A DNA stretch of 64,000 nt. It comes from Planctomycetota bacterium (GTDB taxonomy: Bacteria > Planctomycetota > Phycisphaerae > Phycisphaerales > UBA5793). Where the stretch lies: NCBI GenBank assembly GCA_013112555.1, contig JABFGK010000002.1, positions 992,001 to 1,056,000 of the forward strand, read 5' to 3'. The translations under genes and the position numbers were made by a program. Shown piece after piece: positions 45,395 through 54,218 of this stretch (the stretch's first letter is position 1; each line of letters starts with the position of its first letter). Below the pieces are notes generated by a model. It was not told the DNA's origin and made no database searches. It saw only the letters and a program-made list of their open reading frames with translations.

Positions 45395-46474
45395 CTAATG
45401 GGGGTTGGCGGGGATGGTGAATCCGACGAGGATCGGGCGGTGGTCGGAGCCGATGTCCTCGAGTACCCGGCAGGATTCGAAGCGGACATCGTTGCTGCCC
45501 CAGACGTGGTCGAGCATGAGGCGCAAGGGGCCGATCGGGAGGCCGGCCGGCCAGGTGCCGGACAGTCGGGCGACGTCGTCGGCAGAGTGCAGATCGCTTT
45601 CCTGTTTCATGGCTCGGTATCGGTAGCCGCTGGGAGTGGAGTTGAAGTCGCCGGCGACAATAACGGGAAACCCGGTTGGCAGGAGGTATTGCAGCGTGCA
45701 TTGGATCAGCAGCGAGACGGTCTCGTTGCCCATGGCCCAGGTCTCGGCTGACCGGGGGCTGGGTGCGTGAATACCGGCCAGCAGGAAGCGGCTGCCTGAT
45801 GGGAGGTCGACATAGAGCGATCGGCGGTAGGCAAAGAGGTGCTTGAAGTGCTCGAAGTCGGTTTGGTTGAATTGGATCGGGCGGAGGGGCCATCTGCTCA
45901 GGACGGCCATATGCCAGGACATTTCGCGCCTGACGACCTCGGCAAATGGGTATTCGTCTTCGACTTCGGGTCGGCTGACGAATGCTGACGCGACGGGCGG
46001 ATTGACTTCGGCCAGCAGAATCACGTCGGCCCGCTCACGTTGTGCCGCCTCCCAGAGCGGGGTGAGTGCTTCGTATCGGTCGCCGAGATTGCACAGCAGG
46101 AGCCTGACGGACTCGCGTCGTCCGGTGGCGCTCGGGTTACCGGCAGAGGCGGAGGAGGAGGACGAAGTGGGTGGGTGATTCCTGCCCAATGATTGGCCAA
46201 ACGGCGTCACTACCGAGTTTTTGATCATGGGAGCGACCGGGAGTGCTGCCCAGGCACCGGCAGCAAGGAGGACCAGACACCAGAGGACGGTACCGACTCT
46301 GTTTGGTCGGCCCTTCCATATCCCGATCTTTTGTGTACCGACCAGGGCTCGTCGAATGCGCGCGATGATGATGCACAGAAGCGCAAAGCCGAGCGTGGCG
46401 AGTGATGCGAGCACGACCAGATAGGAGAGGTTGGCGATCAGGCCGATGATCCAGGGCCCGTTCGCGGTACTCAC
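45395..46474 (-). CDS. Membrane-anchored endonuclease/exonuclease/phosphatase (EEP) family protein
   Basis: The product is at least 359 aa. Two membrane helices (LSYLVVLASLATLGFALLCIII and VLWCLVLLAAGAWAALPVAP) precede an EEP domain with VAGDFNSTPSG (Asp/Asn), and the final GSDHRPIL catalytic His. The same frame upstream of GTG 46474 encodes a further membrane helix (LIRTLAWAWALALVLVAV) back to a stop, with no usable start. An ATG at 46646 (METPKPANKDPRHRSE) lies in another frame and would join if one base were removed, for example in the G6 run 46567-46572. The true N-terminus is therefore probably 46646. The substrate may be nucleic acid, a phospholipid or an inositol phosphate. Confidence 0.82.
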   Translation of the reverse strand: MSTANGPWIIGLIANLSYLVVLASLATLGFALLCIIIARIRRALVGTQKIGIWKGRPNRVGTVLWCLVLLAAGAWAALPVAPMIKNSVVTPFGQSLGRNHPPTSSSSSASAGNPSATGRRESVRLLLCNLGDRYEALTPLWEAAQRERADVILLAEVNPPVASAFVSRPEVEDEYPFAEVVRREMSWHMAVLSRWPLRPIQFNQTDFEHFKHLFAYRRSLYVDLPSGSRFLLAGIHAPSPRSAETWAMGNETVSLLIQCTLQYLLPTGFPVIVAGDFNSTPSGYRYRAMKQESDLHSADDVARLSGTWPAGLPIGPLRLMLDHVWGSNDVRFESCRVLEDIGSDHRPILVGFTIPANPH

Positions 46475-46931
46475 ATGACGGCAGACGGCAACCAGTACCA
46501 GCGCGAGTGCCCAGGCCCAGGCAAGGGTTCGTATCAGCCGGGTGATAGTGAATCTTGGCCGGCCGAGGGGGGATCCATCGTGTCGTTGTCGAGGTACGTT
46601 CGCTGCGATGTCTGGGATCCTTGTTGGCGGGTTTGGGCGTTTCCATTAGCCGTGGCTTGGTACCGGCGCAACATAGGCGCGCGAGGGCTCGGAGGCGAAG
46701 CATGGGGCTGTGCAGCAGTGTTGCAGCCTGATTGCCGTCACAAGGCGGCCAAAACTGTGGCCAAATGATGAATCTTGAGCCCACTCGTAGTTTATGTGTA
46801 TCGCCATATCCTTGTTTTCGTACGATGCGGGCATGTCTGTGTTGGTTCCTCGTTCAATTTCCGGGCTGGCACAGGCATTGCAATACACATTCTCGGCACA
46901 GCACAGGCGAAGACAGAAGGAGCCGATACAA

Positions 46932-48656
46932 ATGTGTTTTACAGTAAAGAATGTTCAGTTTTCGGGCACCATGAGCGTATTGAGTTTCTTGATAGTCGGG
47001 TTGTTGGGCGTTCAGAGCGCATCGGCTCAAGTTGTGACGGTCACGATCGCTAAGGACACGATCGATGTTGACCCGTGGACCGCGACGATCGACGATCTGC
47101 CCGGCCCGGACGGGGAAGTGTCGTTTTCGGAAGCCATGATTGCGACCAACAATACGCCGGGACATCAGACGGTTGCCTTCAATGTTCCGCAGGCACTCTG
47201 GCCCTTTCAGTGGCTGTACCCGGGTCGGCTGGTGCTGACATCAACGATCGGGTATTACTGGCGGGCGAATGATTCCGTGACAATTGACGGCACGACACAG
47301 ACGGCGTTTACCGGCGACTCCTATGCCGACGGTAACGAGGTCGTCATTGACACACTGACGTTCTATTTGAATGCAGATGACAGTACCTTCATTGGTTTCG
47401 ATCACAGTGCCGTGTCGGCGACGGCGAACAACGCACTGATTGAAGGCAATACCGGTAACATGCGCATCACGGTGTATGGCGGCAGCGGCTCTGTCGTGCG
47501 TGGTAATGAAGCCAGTACCATTGTGGTTGATCGGTCGACCGACAACCGGGTCGTAGGGAATACGACGTCGCGCATCAGAGTCCTGGGGTACATCGGGGGC
47601 GGGCAGCCGGCTGCCAACAACATCATCGGCGGGCCGAATCCCGAGGATCGGAACTACGTGACCGGCTACGGCTCGTACAACAGTGAGGGGATGCCGAACG
47701 GTTCGGCTATGCAGCTGTTCGACACCGTGGACTGCATCATTGAGAACAATTGGATAGGCACGACTCCCGATGGCCTGGCATCCGGAAACCCGGCGTGCAC
47801 GATCGGGATTAAGTTCGAAGGTGAGAACTACGGCACTATAGTGCGCGACAACATGATCTCAGGCATCCTCGGAATCGGAACCTGGCCTCATCACAACGGC
47901 CAGTTCTTCGGATGGGCTGTTTACTTCCAGCAGATTGTGGACAATGTCGAGTTTACGAACAATGCGATCGGGCTTGATGCCAACGGTGATCCGACGCTCG
48001 GCAGCGTTACGGGCATTGAGATCGGGACGTTCAACTACTACGGCATATCCGACCTTCGTCTCGGCGGTTCTGAGCCGGGGCAGGGGAATGTGATTGCCGG
48101 TCATATGTTCAATGGTATTACGATCGGCCGGGATGTGCCCAACGTCAGGATCGCCGGCAACTCGATTTATGGCAACGGCGGCCTGGGTATTGATCTGGTG
48201 CCGACCGGGTTTGGGTATGGTGTGACACCGAATGATCCGTTGGATGCAGACAGTGGAGCCAATGGGTTGCAGAACTTCCCGGTTTTGACATCGGCAGCCA
48301 CGATTGGCGATACACACATTCGGATTGCCGGCGACTTGCATACGAGTGCATCGAGTCGGTGCACCGTTGAGTTCTTTGCTTCGCCGGAGTGTGATCCGAG
48401 TGGGCATGGCGAAGGGCAGATATATCTCGGCATGACAGAAGTTTTGACTGACGGGGCTGGAGATGCGGCCTTTGATGTGATGTTGGCAGCCTCGGTCCCG
48501 GTTGGATGGTTTGTAAGTTCGACGGCCGCGCTGGAGCCGGTCGGTGCAACGTCCGAATTTTCGGCATGCGTGGACGTGACGGGCGGCGGCGGGTTCGGCA
48601 ACGTGGTACCGGGCACCGTGAATGGGATGGGTGGAAGCCGAAGGTTGAAGAAGTAG
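46932..48656 (+). CDS. Secreted right-handed beta-helix protein
   Basis: The product is 574 aa from ATG 46932, preceded by AGAAGGAGCC; the track start lies 46 codons upstream in sequence without coding character. A signal peptide (SVLSFLIVGLLGVQSASAQ) is followed by repeated short beta-strand units rich in Asn, Gly and Val (GNTGNMRITVYGG, NRVVGNTTSRIRVLG, VEFTNNAIGLDANGDP). These fit a parallel beta-helix with turns similar to NosD or pectate-lyase-like proteins. No catalytic residues can be assigned. The C-terminal 100 residues form a separate beta-rich domain. The gene converges on the kinase gene with only 29 bases between stops. Confidence 0.75.
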   Translation: MCFTVKNVQFSGTMSVLSFLIVGLLGVQSASAQVVTVTIAKDTIDVDPWTATIDDLPGPDGEVSFSEAMIATNNTPGHQTVAFNVPQALWPFQWLYPGRLVLTSTIGYYWRANDSVTIDGTTQTAFTGDSYADGNEVVIDTLTFYLNADDSTFIGFDHSAVSATANNALIEGNTGNMRITVYGGSGSVVRGNEASTIVVDRSTDNRVVGNTTSRIRVLGYIGGGQPAANNIIGGPNPEDRNYVTGYGSYNSEGMPNGSAMQLFDTVDCIIENNWIGTTPDGLASGNPACTIGIKFEGENYGTIVRDNMISGILGIGTWPHHNGQFFGWAVYFQQIVDNVEFTNNAIGLDANGDPTLGSVTGIEIGTFNYYGISDLRLGGSEPGQGNVIAGHMFNGITIGRDVPNVRIAGNSIYGNGGLGIDLVPTGFGYGVTPNDPLDADSGANGLQNFPVLTSAATIGDTHIRIAGDLHTSASSRCTVEFFASPECDPSGHGEGQIYLGMTEVLTDGAGDAAFDVMLAASVPVGWFVSSTAALEPVGATSEFSACVDVTGGGGFGNVVPGTVNGMGGSRRLKK

Positions 48657-48685
48657 CAGGTGGGTGGGGGAGAGCAGAAGGGGGG

Positions 48686-50977
48686 TTACCCGCCATCATT
48701 CTCGGTTGGGTCAACCTCCTCCAGTGCAGCGTTGCCGGGAGGAAGGGGCGGGGGCCAGTCGATGAATATGGGGGGAGTTATTGGGTACCGGCCTTCGTCT
48801 TGCAGTTGCAGGAACACGTCATCAAGTTGGCAGGAAACCATCTCCCCGTGCACATCCAGTACGACGGTAAACCCACCCTGCAGAATCTCTTGATTCCGAG
48901 GCGCGTATGTAATCTCAATGCTCCGGGCATCATGCTGTATTCGGCTTCCGGTAACTGACCCGCCCGTGTGTGTTGAACAGTACGTGGCAGGCTGTAGTGT
49001 TCGATACCACATGACACAGTCCATTATCTGCGCATCAGTTTGATCGCTCTCCGGCCAGTCATAATGATTCACCCATCCCAGTTTCTCGCCTAGTTTCGGG
49101 CGAAGCGCAAAGACAACAATGGGCCAATCCGGCCACTCGTAGCCGTACTGCTGCACTTCATCGCGCCAGTGACGGTCGCCATCACACACCAGCAGAGACT
49201 CTTCCTCCCACCATGTAACATCGCGCAAGAAGCCGTAATGCCACGCTTCGAAGAGGATCGTGCCCTGTGCACTAAGGATTCTGATAACGTTCGATGATGA
49301 GTGTCGATGATTCTGCAGAGTCAGTATTTCTGCGCCCGGTGACTCCGGAAAGACGTCCGCAACACGAAACACTCGCACTGTGAAGTCCCCACGATCTCGA
49401 CCGAGTTCGGCAGTGTTGTCGGGGAAATCCGGCTGATGAAATCCGCTGGAATCACTTGTGCTCCAGAGTGGCTGTTCCAAGTGCTTCGGTTTGTACATAC
49501 ACAGTTGACCGCCGGTTGAGCGGGCCCCTTTGTCTACAAGAACCAGGGCCACTTTTCCGCCGCCGAGTTCTTTGGGCATCATTACCATCTGACACAGTGC
49601 ATTACCGGGCCACAGGTCGGGTTCTCCAAAGTACGCAACAGGAGCGCCCAGCCGTGATACCAGTGTGCAGTCCCCTTGCATCTGCTTTTTCGAGAATCGA
49701 GACGGCTGCACCAGTCCATACCAGACAGTGCCGGCCAATGCGGTCATGATGAGAGCGAAGACACCGATTGCCCCGACCGCAGACGTCCAGATTGGGTGAC
49801 GTCCCATCCATCGTGTCAGGCGGATCCATCCGGAGGGTTTTCTTGCGCAGATCGAATCACCCGTCAGATATCGGCGCACATCGTCGGACAGTTCGGAAAC
49901 GGATTGATACCGATTCCCGGGACGTTTGGCCAGTGCTTTGTCGACGATGACCTCCAGATCGCCGCGCATGCGACGATGCACTGTCGACAATGGGGGCGGC
50001 TCCGCCTCTTCCACTCTCTTCATGGCTCTCGCAATCGAGAGGCCATTCACGTCGTATGGAAGCGAATCGGTCAGTAACTCATAGAGCAGCAGGCCGAGGG
50101 AATAGACATCCGTGCGCGTATCGATGGCGCCTGGGTCGCCGGCGCATTGCTCCGGGCTCATATATTGAACGGTACCGACAATCTCACCCGCGCCGGTCTG
50201 CATCGTCGTGACGGCCACATCCGAGTCGGTGACGCGAGCAACGCCGAAATCAATCACCTTGACGCGACCGCCTGCATCCACAAGCACGTTGGGGGGCTTA
50301 AGATCGCGATGGACGATGCCGCGTTGGTGGCCGTGTTGGATTGCTGCACAGGCATCACAAAAGAGCTGAAGGCGTTCCTTTGTCGGTAGCATATTCTGTT
50401 GTGCGTACCCGGTAATCGGACGCGCATCGTCAACATATTCCATCGCGAAGTATGGTAACGCATCCTCTGAATCACGTGCCGATTCGAAGTAATGAACGCC
50501 CGCATCGTAGACCTGGGCGATATTCGGATGCACGAGCCGAGCGAGCGTTTCAGCCTCGTACCGGAATCGCTTCTGAGTCCGGCGCATCATCATGCCTCGG
50601 CGCATGACTTTCAGTGCCACGCGTCTGCTCGGGCTCAGTTGCTCTGCTTCGTACACGACCCCCATCCCACCGATCGCAAGAACGTTCGTCACTCGGTATC
50701 GGCCCCCGATTATCCGATCGTTCGGCAGCCATTCCAATGCCTCGCTCTCACTGATCGGCGCCTCCGGCTCTAGTTGATCAACCGGCGAACTGTCCATGAA
50801 GTCGCCCCCGCTGTCGTGCGCAGCCAGCAGTGCATCAACCTGTCGTCGGACGTCAGCCAGTCCGGCACAGGCGCGATCGAGATAGGCCGATCGATCGGCG
50901 GCTGATTCGTAATCGATGGCGTGCTCGAAGATGGCCTTGACCTGCTTGAGTTGTGCTTGTTCCGCATTCACAGGCAC
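48686..50977 (-). CDS. PknB-type Ser/Thr protein kinase with extracytoplasmic sensor domain
   Basis: The product is 763 aa from GTG 50977. The 80-residue helical N-terminus is typical of planctomycete kinases. The kinase domain runs from about 92 to 360 and is intact: glycine loop AIGGMGVVYEA, Lys123 (ALKVM), HRDLKPPN (223-230), DFG (243-245) and SPEQ. A membrane helix (about 388-412, SAVGAIGVFALIMTALAGTVWYGL) leads to a 350-residue beta-rich exterior domain of unknown fold. It lies 78 bases downstream of an ECF sigma gene, so the kinase may regulate that sigma factor by phosphorylation, as reported for some ECF-kinase pairs. Confidence 0.92.
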   Translation of the reverse strand: MPVNAEQAQLKQVKAIFEHAIDYESAADRSAYLDRACAGLADVRRQVDALLAAHDSGGDFMDSSPVDQLEPEAPISESEALEWLPNDRIIGGRYRVTNVLAIGGMGVVYEAEQLSPSRRVALKVMRRGMMMRRTQKRFRYEAETLARLVHPNIAQVYDAGVHYFESARDSEDALPYFAMEYVDDARPITGYAQQNMLPTKERLQLFCDACAAIQHGHQRGIVHRDLKPPNVLVDAGGRVKVIDFGVARVTDSDVAVTTMQTGAGEIVGTVQYMSPEQCAGDPGAIDTRTDVYSLGLLLYELLTDSLPYDVNGLSIARAMKRVEEAEPPPLSTVHRRMRGDLEVIVDKALAKRPGNRYQSVSELSDDVRRYLTGDSICARKPSGWIRLTRWMGRHPIWTSAVGAIGVFALIMTALAGTVWYGLVQPSRFSKKQMQGDCTLVSRLGAPVAYFGEPDLWPGNALCQMVMMPKELGGGKVALVLVDKGARSTGGQLCMYKPKHLEQPLWSTSDSSGFHQPDFPDNTAELGRDRGDFTVRVFRVADVFPESPGAEILTLQNHRHSSSNVIRILSAQGTILFEAWHYGFLRDVTWWEEESLLVCDGDRHWRDEVQQYGYEWPDWPIVVFALRPKLGEKLGWVNHYDWPESDQTDAQIMDCVMWYRTLQPATYCSTHTGGSVTGSRIQHDARSIEITYAPRNQEILQGGFTVVLDVHGEMVSCQLDDVFLQLQDEGRYPITPPIFIDWPPPLPPGNAALEEVDPTENDGG

Positions 50978-51007
50978 ATGCTGCTTTCCCAGGTATCGAT
51001 TGGCCGA

Positions 51008-51036
51008 ACCCCACGGATTCGTATCCGTGGGCTTGA
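51008..51036. repeat. Short ACGGAT/ATCCGT hairpin module
   Basis: CCCCACGGATTCGTATCCGT plus GGGCTTG is a perfect hairpin between the ECF sigma and kinase genes. Related copies lie near 17855, 27697 and 41514. It could weaken or trim the sigma-kinase transcript. Confidence 0.75.
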
Positions 51037-51055
51037 TCTCCGGTGGCGATTGTTT

Positions 51056-51610
51056 TCACTCTCCCAGTTCATTTCGCAGCCAGGCGCGAGCAAAGGCCCA
51101 GTCCTTTTCGACGGTGCGCAGCGATACTCCCAGGACGGTGGCGATCTGCGGCATGGTCATCCCGCCAAAGAAGCGCAGTTCGACGACCTGCCCCGCACGC
51201 GCTTCCAGTTTTTCAAGTCGATTCAGCGCTTCATGCAGTTCCAGATAGTCGAGGCCAATCCCATCGTCAGCGATGAGATGCCCCGTGTCGAGCGCCACGC
51301 GCTGCCCGCCCCCTCCCCGCTTGGCAGCGTTACGTTTGCGTGCTTCTTCGATAAGGACATAGCGCATGGCGCGGGCGGCTTGAAAGTAGATTGCGTTCGA
51401 GTCACTTGCCGTACCCCCCTCGCTTTCCCGGCTTAACTTCAGAAACGTTTCATTGATCAGGGCAGTGGTTTGGAGCAAGTGGCCGGCTCTCTCATCGCGC
51501 ATTTTCGCATGGGCGATGGCACGTAGGGTCTGGTAGACGTCCGAGTCCAGCCACGGCATCTCAGCATCCATTGGCCGAACCGGCCGTGCAGTGTCATTGT
51601 CTTGATTCAT
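51056..51610 (-). CDS. ECF-family sigma factor paired with Ser/Thr kinase
   Basis: The product is 184 aa. Region 2 is at about 25-95 (LLQTTALINETFLKLSRE, AIYFQAARAMRYVLIEEARKR), and region 4 at about 125-175 with the helix-turn-helix MPQIATVLGVSLRTVEKDWAF. This sequence style (TALINEAYLRL, RRILVDHAR) is the planctomycete/acidobacterial ECF group that lacks a classical anti-sigma factor and is often linked to protein kinases. GGGAG precedes ATG 51610. First gene of an operon with the kinase. Confidence 0.92.
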   Translation of the reverse strand: MNQDNDTARPVRPMDAEMPWLDSDVYQTLRAIAHAKMRDERAGHLLQTTALINETFLKLSRESEGGTASDSNAIYFQAARAMRYVLIEEARKRNAAKRGGGGQRVALDTGHLIADDGIGLDYLELHEALNRLEKLEARAGQVVELRFFGGMTMPQIATVLGVSLRTVEKDWAFARAWLRNELGE

Positions 51611-51914
51611 GAATCGGTCTCCCGCACGCTGGGCTGCGCATCGCTAACCGTGGGCGTAGTAATGAGTTGCGCTGAGTCAGTTGAATGGTCTGCCCGCATC
51701 TTCAGAACGTGCAAGAGGGGGAGGAACACCATCATACCACACCGCCTGGCCCCGATGAAGCCGGGAAAATGGCGATTGGCGAGAAAACAGTTTCATTCGC
51801 AGAGCGGGGCATGATGCGGTTTTGCGCCTTGGACTTCACGGGTACGGTGGCAACGTCCTTCGCCACTTGCCAGCGAATACAAGTCCTTTTTGAATAGGCA
51901 AAGGAGCGTAAACG
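51611..51914. other. Divergent intergenic region, no gene seen
   Basis: These 300 bases separate the ECF sigma gene from a secreted-protein gene and should hold both promoters. Two small track ORFs on the plus strand have no coding character. GGCAAAGGAGCG just before 51915 is the ribosome site of the downstream gene. No dispersed repeats were found. Confidence 0.5.
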
Positions 51915-52829
51915 ATGAACTTATTCACTCGTCATTCAGTGCTTGTTGTGGCAGTCCTGGCGTGCGCGCCGCTTGTTGTTGGGCAGAATCCTATCTACAA
52001 CGGCGATTTTGAGCAGGGCAATGAGGGGTTCGACACAGATTTGCTCTACAGCAACGATTTGTCATGGAGTGGCCACTACACCATTGGCACAGACCCATCG
52101 AATCATCATGATGGATTCCCGTCGTATGGTGATCATACAACGGGCTACACCCTCATGATGATTATCAACGGCAGTACGTCAGAAAATCAGATTGTTTGGC
52201 GACAAGAAGTTGCGGTGGAGCCTCTTCAAGAGTATTCCCTTGAGGGCTGGATATCCTTGTGTTCCCTCGGCCAAGCCCCTGACATTGAGGCAAGAGTCAA
52301 CGGCGAAGTAATAGGAACCTATGATAGCGCGGTAATCGAAAACAGAGGAGAGTGGCATCAGTTTCAGTTTGTCTGGACATCGGACAACAGCGGCACCGCA
52401 GTCATTGAATTTGCTAACCTTACGGGATGGGAGGGCGGAAATGATTTCGCTATTGATGATATTAGTCTGTCGCCCACCCTTCCTTCATGCCTAACTCTCA
52501 CCGTTGACAACCTCGTTGCGGGCGACGTAGCAACCTTCACCGTGTCTGACGGCGTCCCCGGTGCGGATTGTGCGATTCTGTGGAGTATGGTGGAGGGGTC
52601 GTATGTTGTCGACAATGGTGTGTGGTGTGCGCGGTTCGAGTTGAAGCTCCCCCCGAATCCGCAGACGCACCTGGTGGCCGCCGAGCGCTTTGACGTGAAC
52701 GGCGTGTTTGAGGCAAAGGTCCGAGTGCCGAAGGGGGCGGCTGGGCTGGACGTCTGCTTCCAGGCCGCGTTGAAAGGCACCTGCCCGGACATCTGCATGT
52801 CAAACAAGTGGTGCGGCATCATTCAATGA
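51915..52829 (+). CDS. Secreted protein with carbohydrate-binding-like domain
   Basis: The product is 304 aa; ATG 51915 follows AAAGGAGCG. A signal peptide (SVLVVAVLACAPLVVGQ) is followed by a jelly-roll-like domain (about 24-185) with NPIYNGDFEQGNEGFDTDL and WHQFQFVWTSDNSGTAVIEF, resembling DUF642/CBM4-type galactose-binding folds. The second part (about 190-304) is a Cys-bounded beta domain (SCLTLTVDNLVAGDVATFTV) of the kind found in many planctomycete secreted proteins. No catalytic motif is seen. It probably binds a polysaccharide outside the cell. It converges on another secreted-protein gene across a bidirectional terminator. Confidence 0.75.
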   Translation: MNLFTRHSVLVVAVLACAPLVVGQNPIYNGDFEQGNEGFDTDLLYSNDLSWSGHYTIGTDPSNHHDGFPSYGDHTTGYTLMMIINGSTSENQIVWRQEVAVEPLQEYSLEGWISLCSLGQAPDIEARVNGEVIGTYDSAVIENRGEWHQFQFVWTSDNSGTAVIEFANLTGWEGGNDFAIDDISLSPTLPSCLTLTVDNLVAGDVATFTVSDGVPGADCAILWSMVEGSYVVDNGVWCARFELKLPPNPQTHLVAAERFDVNGVFEAKVRVPKGAAGLDVCFQAALKGTCPDICMSNKWCGIIQ

Positions 52830-52870
52830 TCGGTCGTGCCGGTGTGTCAGTACCGGTGCTCTTGATAAAA

Positions 52871-52920
52871 GGAAACAGTGCACGCTCGCCAGATGAGGGT
52901 GCACTGTTGTCCTTTTTCTT
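52871..52920. terminator. Bidirectional rho-independent terminator
   Basis: A perfect AACAGTGCAC / GTGCACTGTT stem is followed on the plus strand by GTCCTTTTTCTT and on the minus strand by TCCTTTTATC. It sits between the 3' ends of two convergent secreted-protein genes. Confidence 0.9.
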
Positions 52921-52977
52921 GCATTGTCGATTGTCATTGAGTTCGAGGGATACACAACCGCCCGGTTCGGCTGTCGG

Positions 52978-53913
52978 CTACTCAATCATGACCGCGGCGC
53001 TGACTTCGCAGGACGTCAGATCAACTGCCTGGATATACCAGCCACATACGTTAGAGGGCACGTTGACCATCAGTTCCTTCTCTCCCTGGGCGTTGCTTTT
53101 TCCGGTGTAGCCGACGGTGATGCCGGATGCACTCAGGTCCAGCAGTGTGCCGGCGCACGGTTTGTTATTCGGGATGACGAGTGAGCCGAGGTTTGGTCCA
53201 TAGACGATTGCCATTTGGCCGCCGGGTGTCCCGCCGGCCCAGGCGAGACGTGTTTGCCCGCCGTTCGGGCAGACTGGGTCAAAGTCGAGTTCAATCTGCG
53301 GCGCGCGTGCGGCAGCATACGTGAAGTTGTCGGCACCCCACACGGTATGCTGTTCCATGTCGAGCACACGAAACTCGGTGAATCCGACTGTGTCGATGAC
53401 GCCGACGAAGTGGTGCCCGAATCCGATCTTGACCCCATCGACAATCTGGCCGTTGACCTCGATCGTCATGTCCCCGCCGTCGGGACTCGTATTGATCCAG
53501 CCGCCGACGGCATAAAGGACTCGATCGGCGACACCGAACAGTTCGCTTGAGCTGAACCCGGAGCGCTGGTCTTCGAAGATGCCCCAACTTCGCTGCCCCC
53601 AATTCGTGTTCGTCGTCACCATGTTGTCTGGTCGAGCATGCCAGGTGATGCCCAGGTTTGTGACGGACGTTGCCGAGATCAGATTGAACGGATCGGTTGA
53701 GCGCACGTGATCCCAGGCCGGCCCTTCGAATCCTTCCCGGTACGCCTCGTACCCGAGCGATGCGATATCGGCCAGGAACTCGGCTTCGCTGCTGTAGACA
53801 ACAGGCGCTGCGGTCTGGGCAGCGGCGGTGCCGGCAAGCAGTGAGAGCAGCGCGGCCCCGATCACTACACGAGTTTTCAGCGGACAACAAGACATGTTCG
53901 TGATCACGGTCAC
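52978..53913 (-). CDS. Secreted protein with Cys-bounded C-terminal domain
   Basis: The product is 311 aa. GTG 53913 has AAGGAAGTG 8 bases upstream, which favours it over ATG 53895. The signal peptide is VVIGAALLSLLAGTAAAQ. The middle (about 40-200) is a beta-sandwich-like domain (EGFEGPAWDHV, WGIFEDQRSGFSS, GFTEFRVLDME) reminiscent of PEP-CTERM-associated proteins, but no sorting signal is present. The C-terminal 105 residues (VCPNGGQTRLAWAGGTPGGQ, NNKPCAGTLLDLSASG, NVCGWYIQAVDLTSC) form a module that I associate with planctomycete exported proteins. Function is unknown. Confidence 0.75.
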   Translation of the reverse strand: MTVITNMSCCPLKTRVVIGAALLSLLAGTAAAQTAAPVVYSSEAEFLADIASLGYEAYREGFEGPAWDHVRSTDPFNLISATSVTNLGITWHARPDNMVTTNTNWGQRSWGIFEDQRSGFSSSELFGVADRVLYAVGGWINTSPDGGDMTIEVNGQIVDGVKIGFGHHFVGVIDTVGFTEFRVLDMEQHTVWGADNFTYAAARAPQIELDFDPVCPNGGQTRLAWAGGTPGGQMAIVYGPNLGSLVIPNNKPCAGTLLDLSASGITVGYTGKSNAQGEKELMVNVPSNVCGWYIQAVDLTSCEVSAAVMIE

Positions 53914-54218
53914 GGCTCACTTCCTTCTTCGAATCGTTTGTGGGTGGTTCGGTCGGGATCGTTTGGTTCCCATGCCAGCATACACGCGATCTACGGAAGT
54001 GCGAATGTTAAAATCTGTTTTTCGCGCGTTCGCCTGTTCAATATGGTCAAACCATGTTGGTAATCAGCAAGACTGCAGGTGGTGCTTTGTTTCACTTCTG
54101 CAGATATTCGGATTCGTACATGTGTATATGGTCGTGTTGACGCTCATCATGCGGCTTGGTACGATGGCTCGTTTCAGGGCGAAGACTTTCGTTTACTTGT
54201 ACTTGGATTGGGATCACT
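53914..54218. promoter_or_regulatory. Divergent intergenic region with an inverted repeat
   Basis: This lies between a secreted-protein gene (minus) and the phosphatase-cytochrome gene (plus). An imperfect inverted repeat CAATATGG-TCAAA-CCATGTTG is at 54039-54059 and could be an operator for either gene. No repeat modules or ORF of substance are present. Confidence 0.3.
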
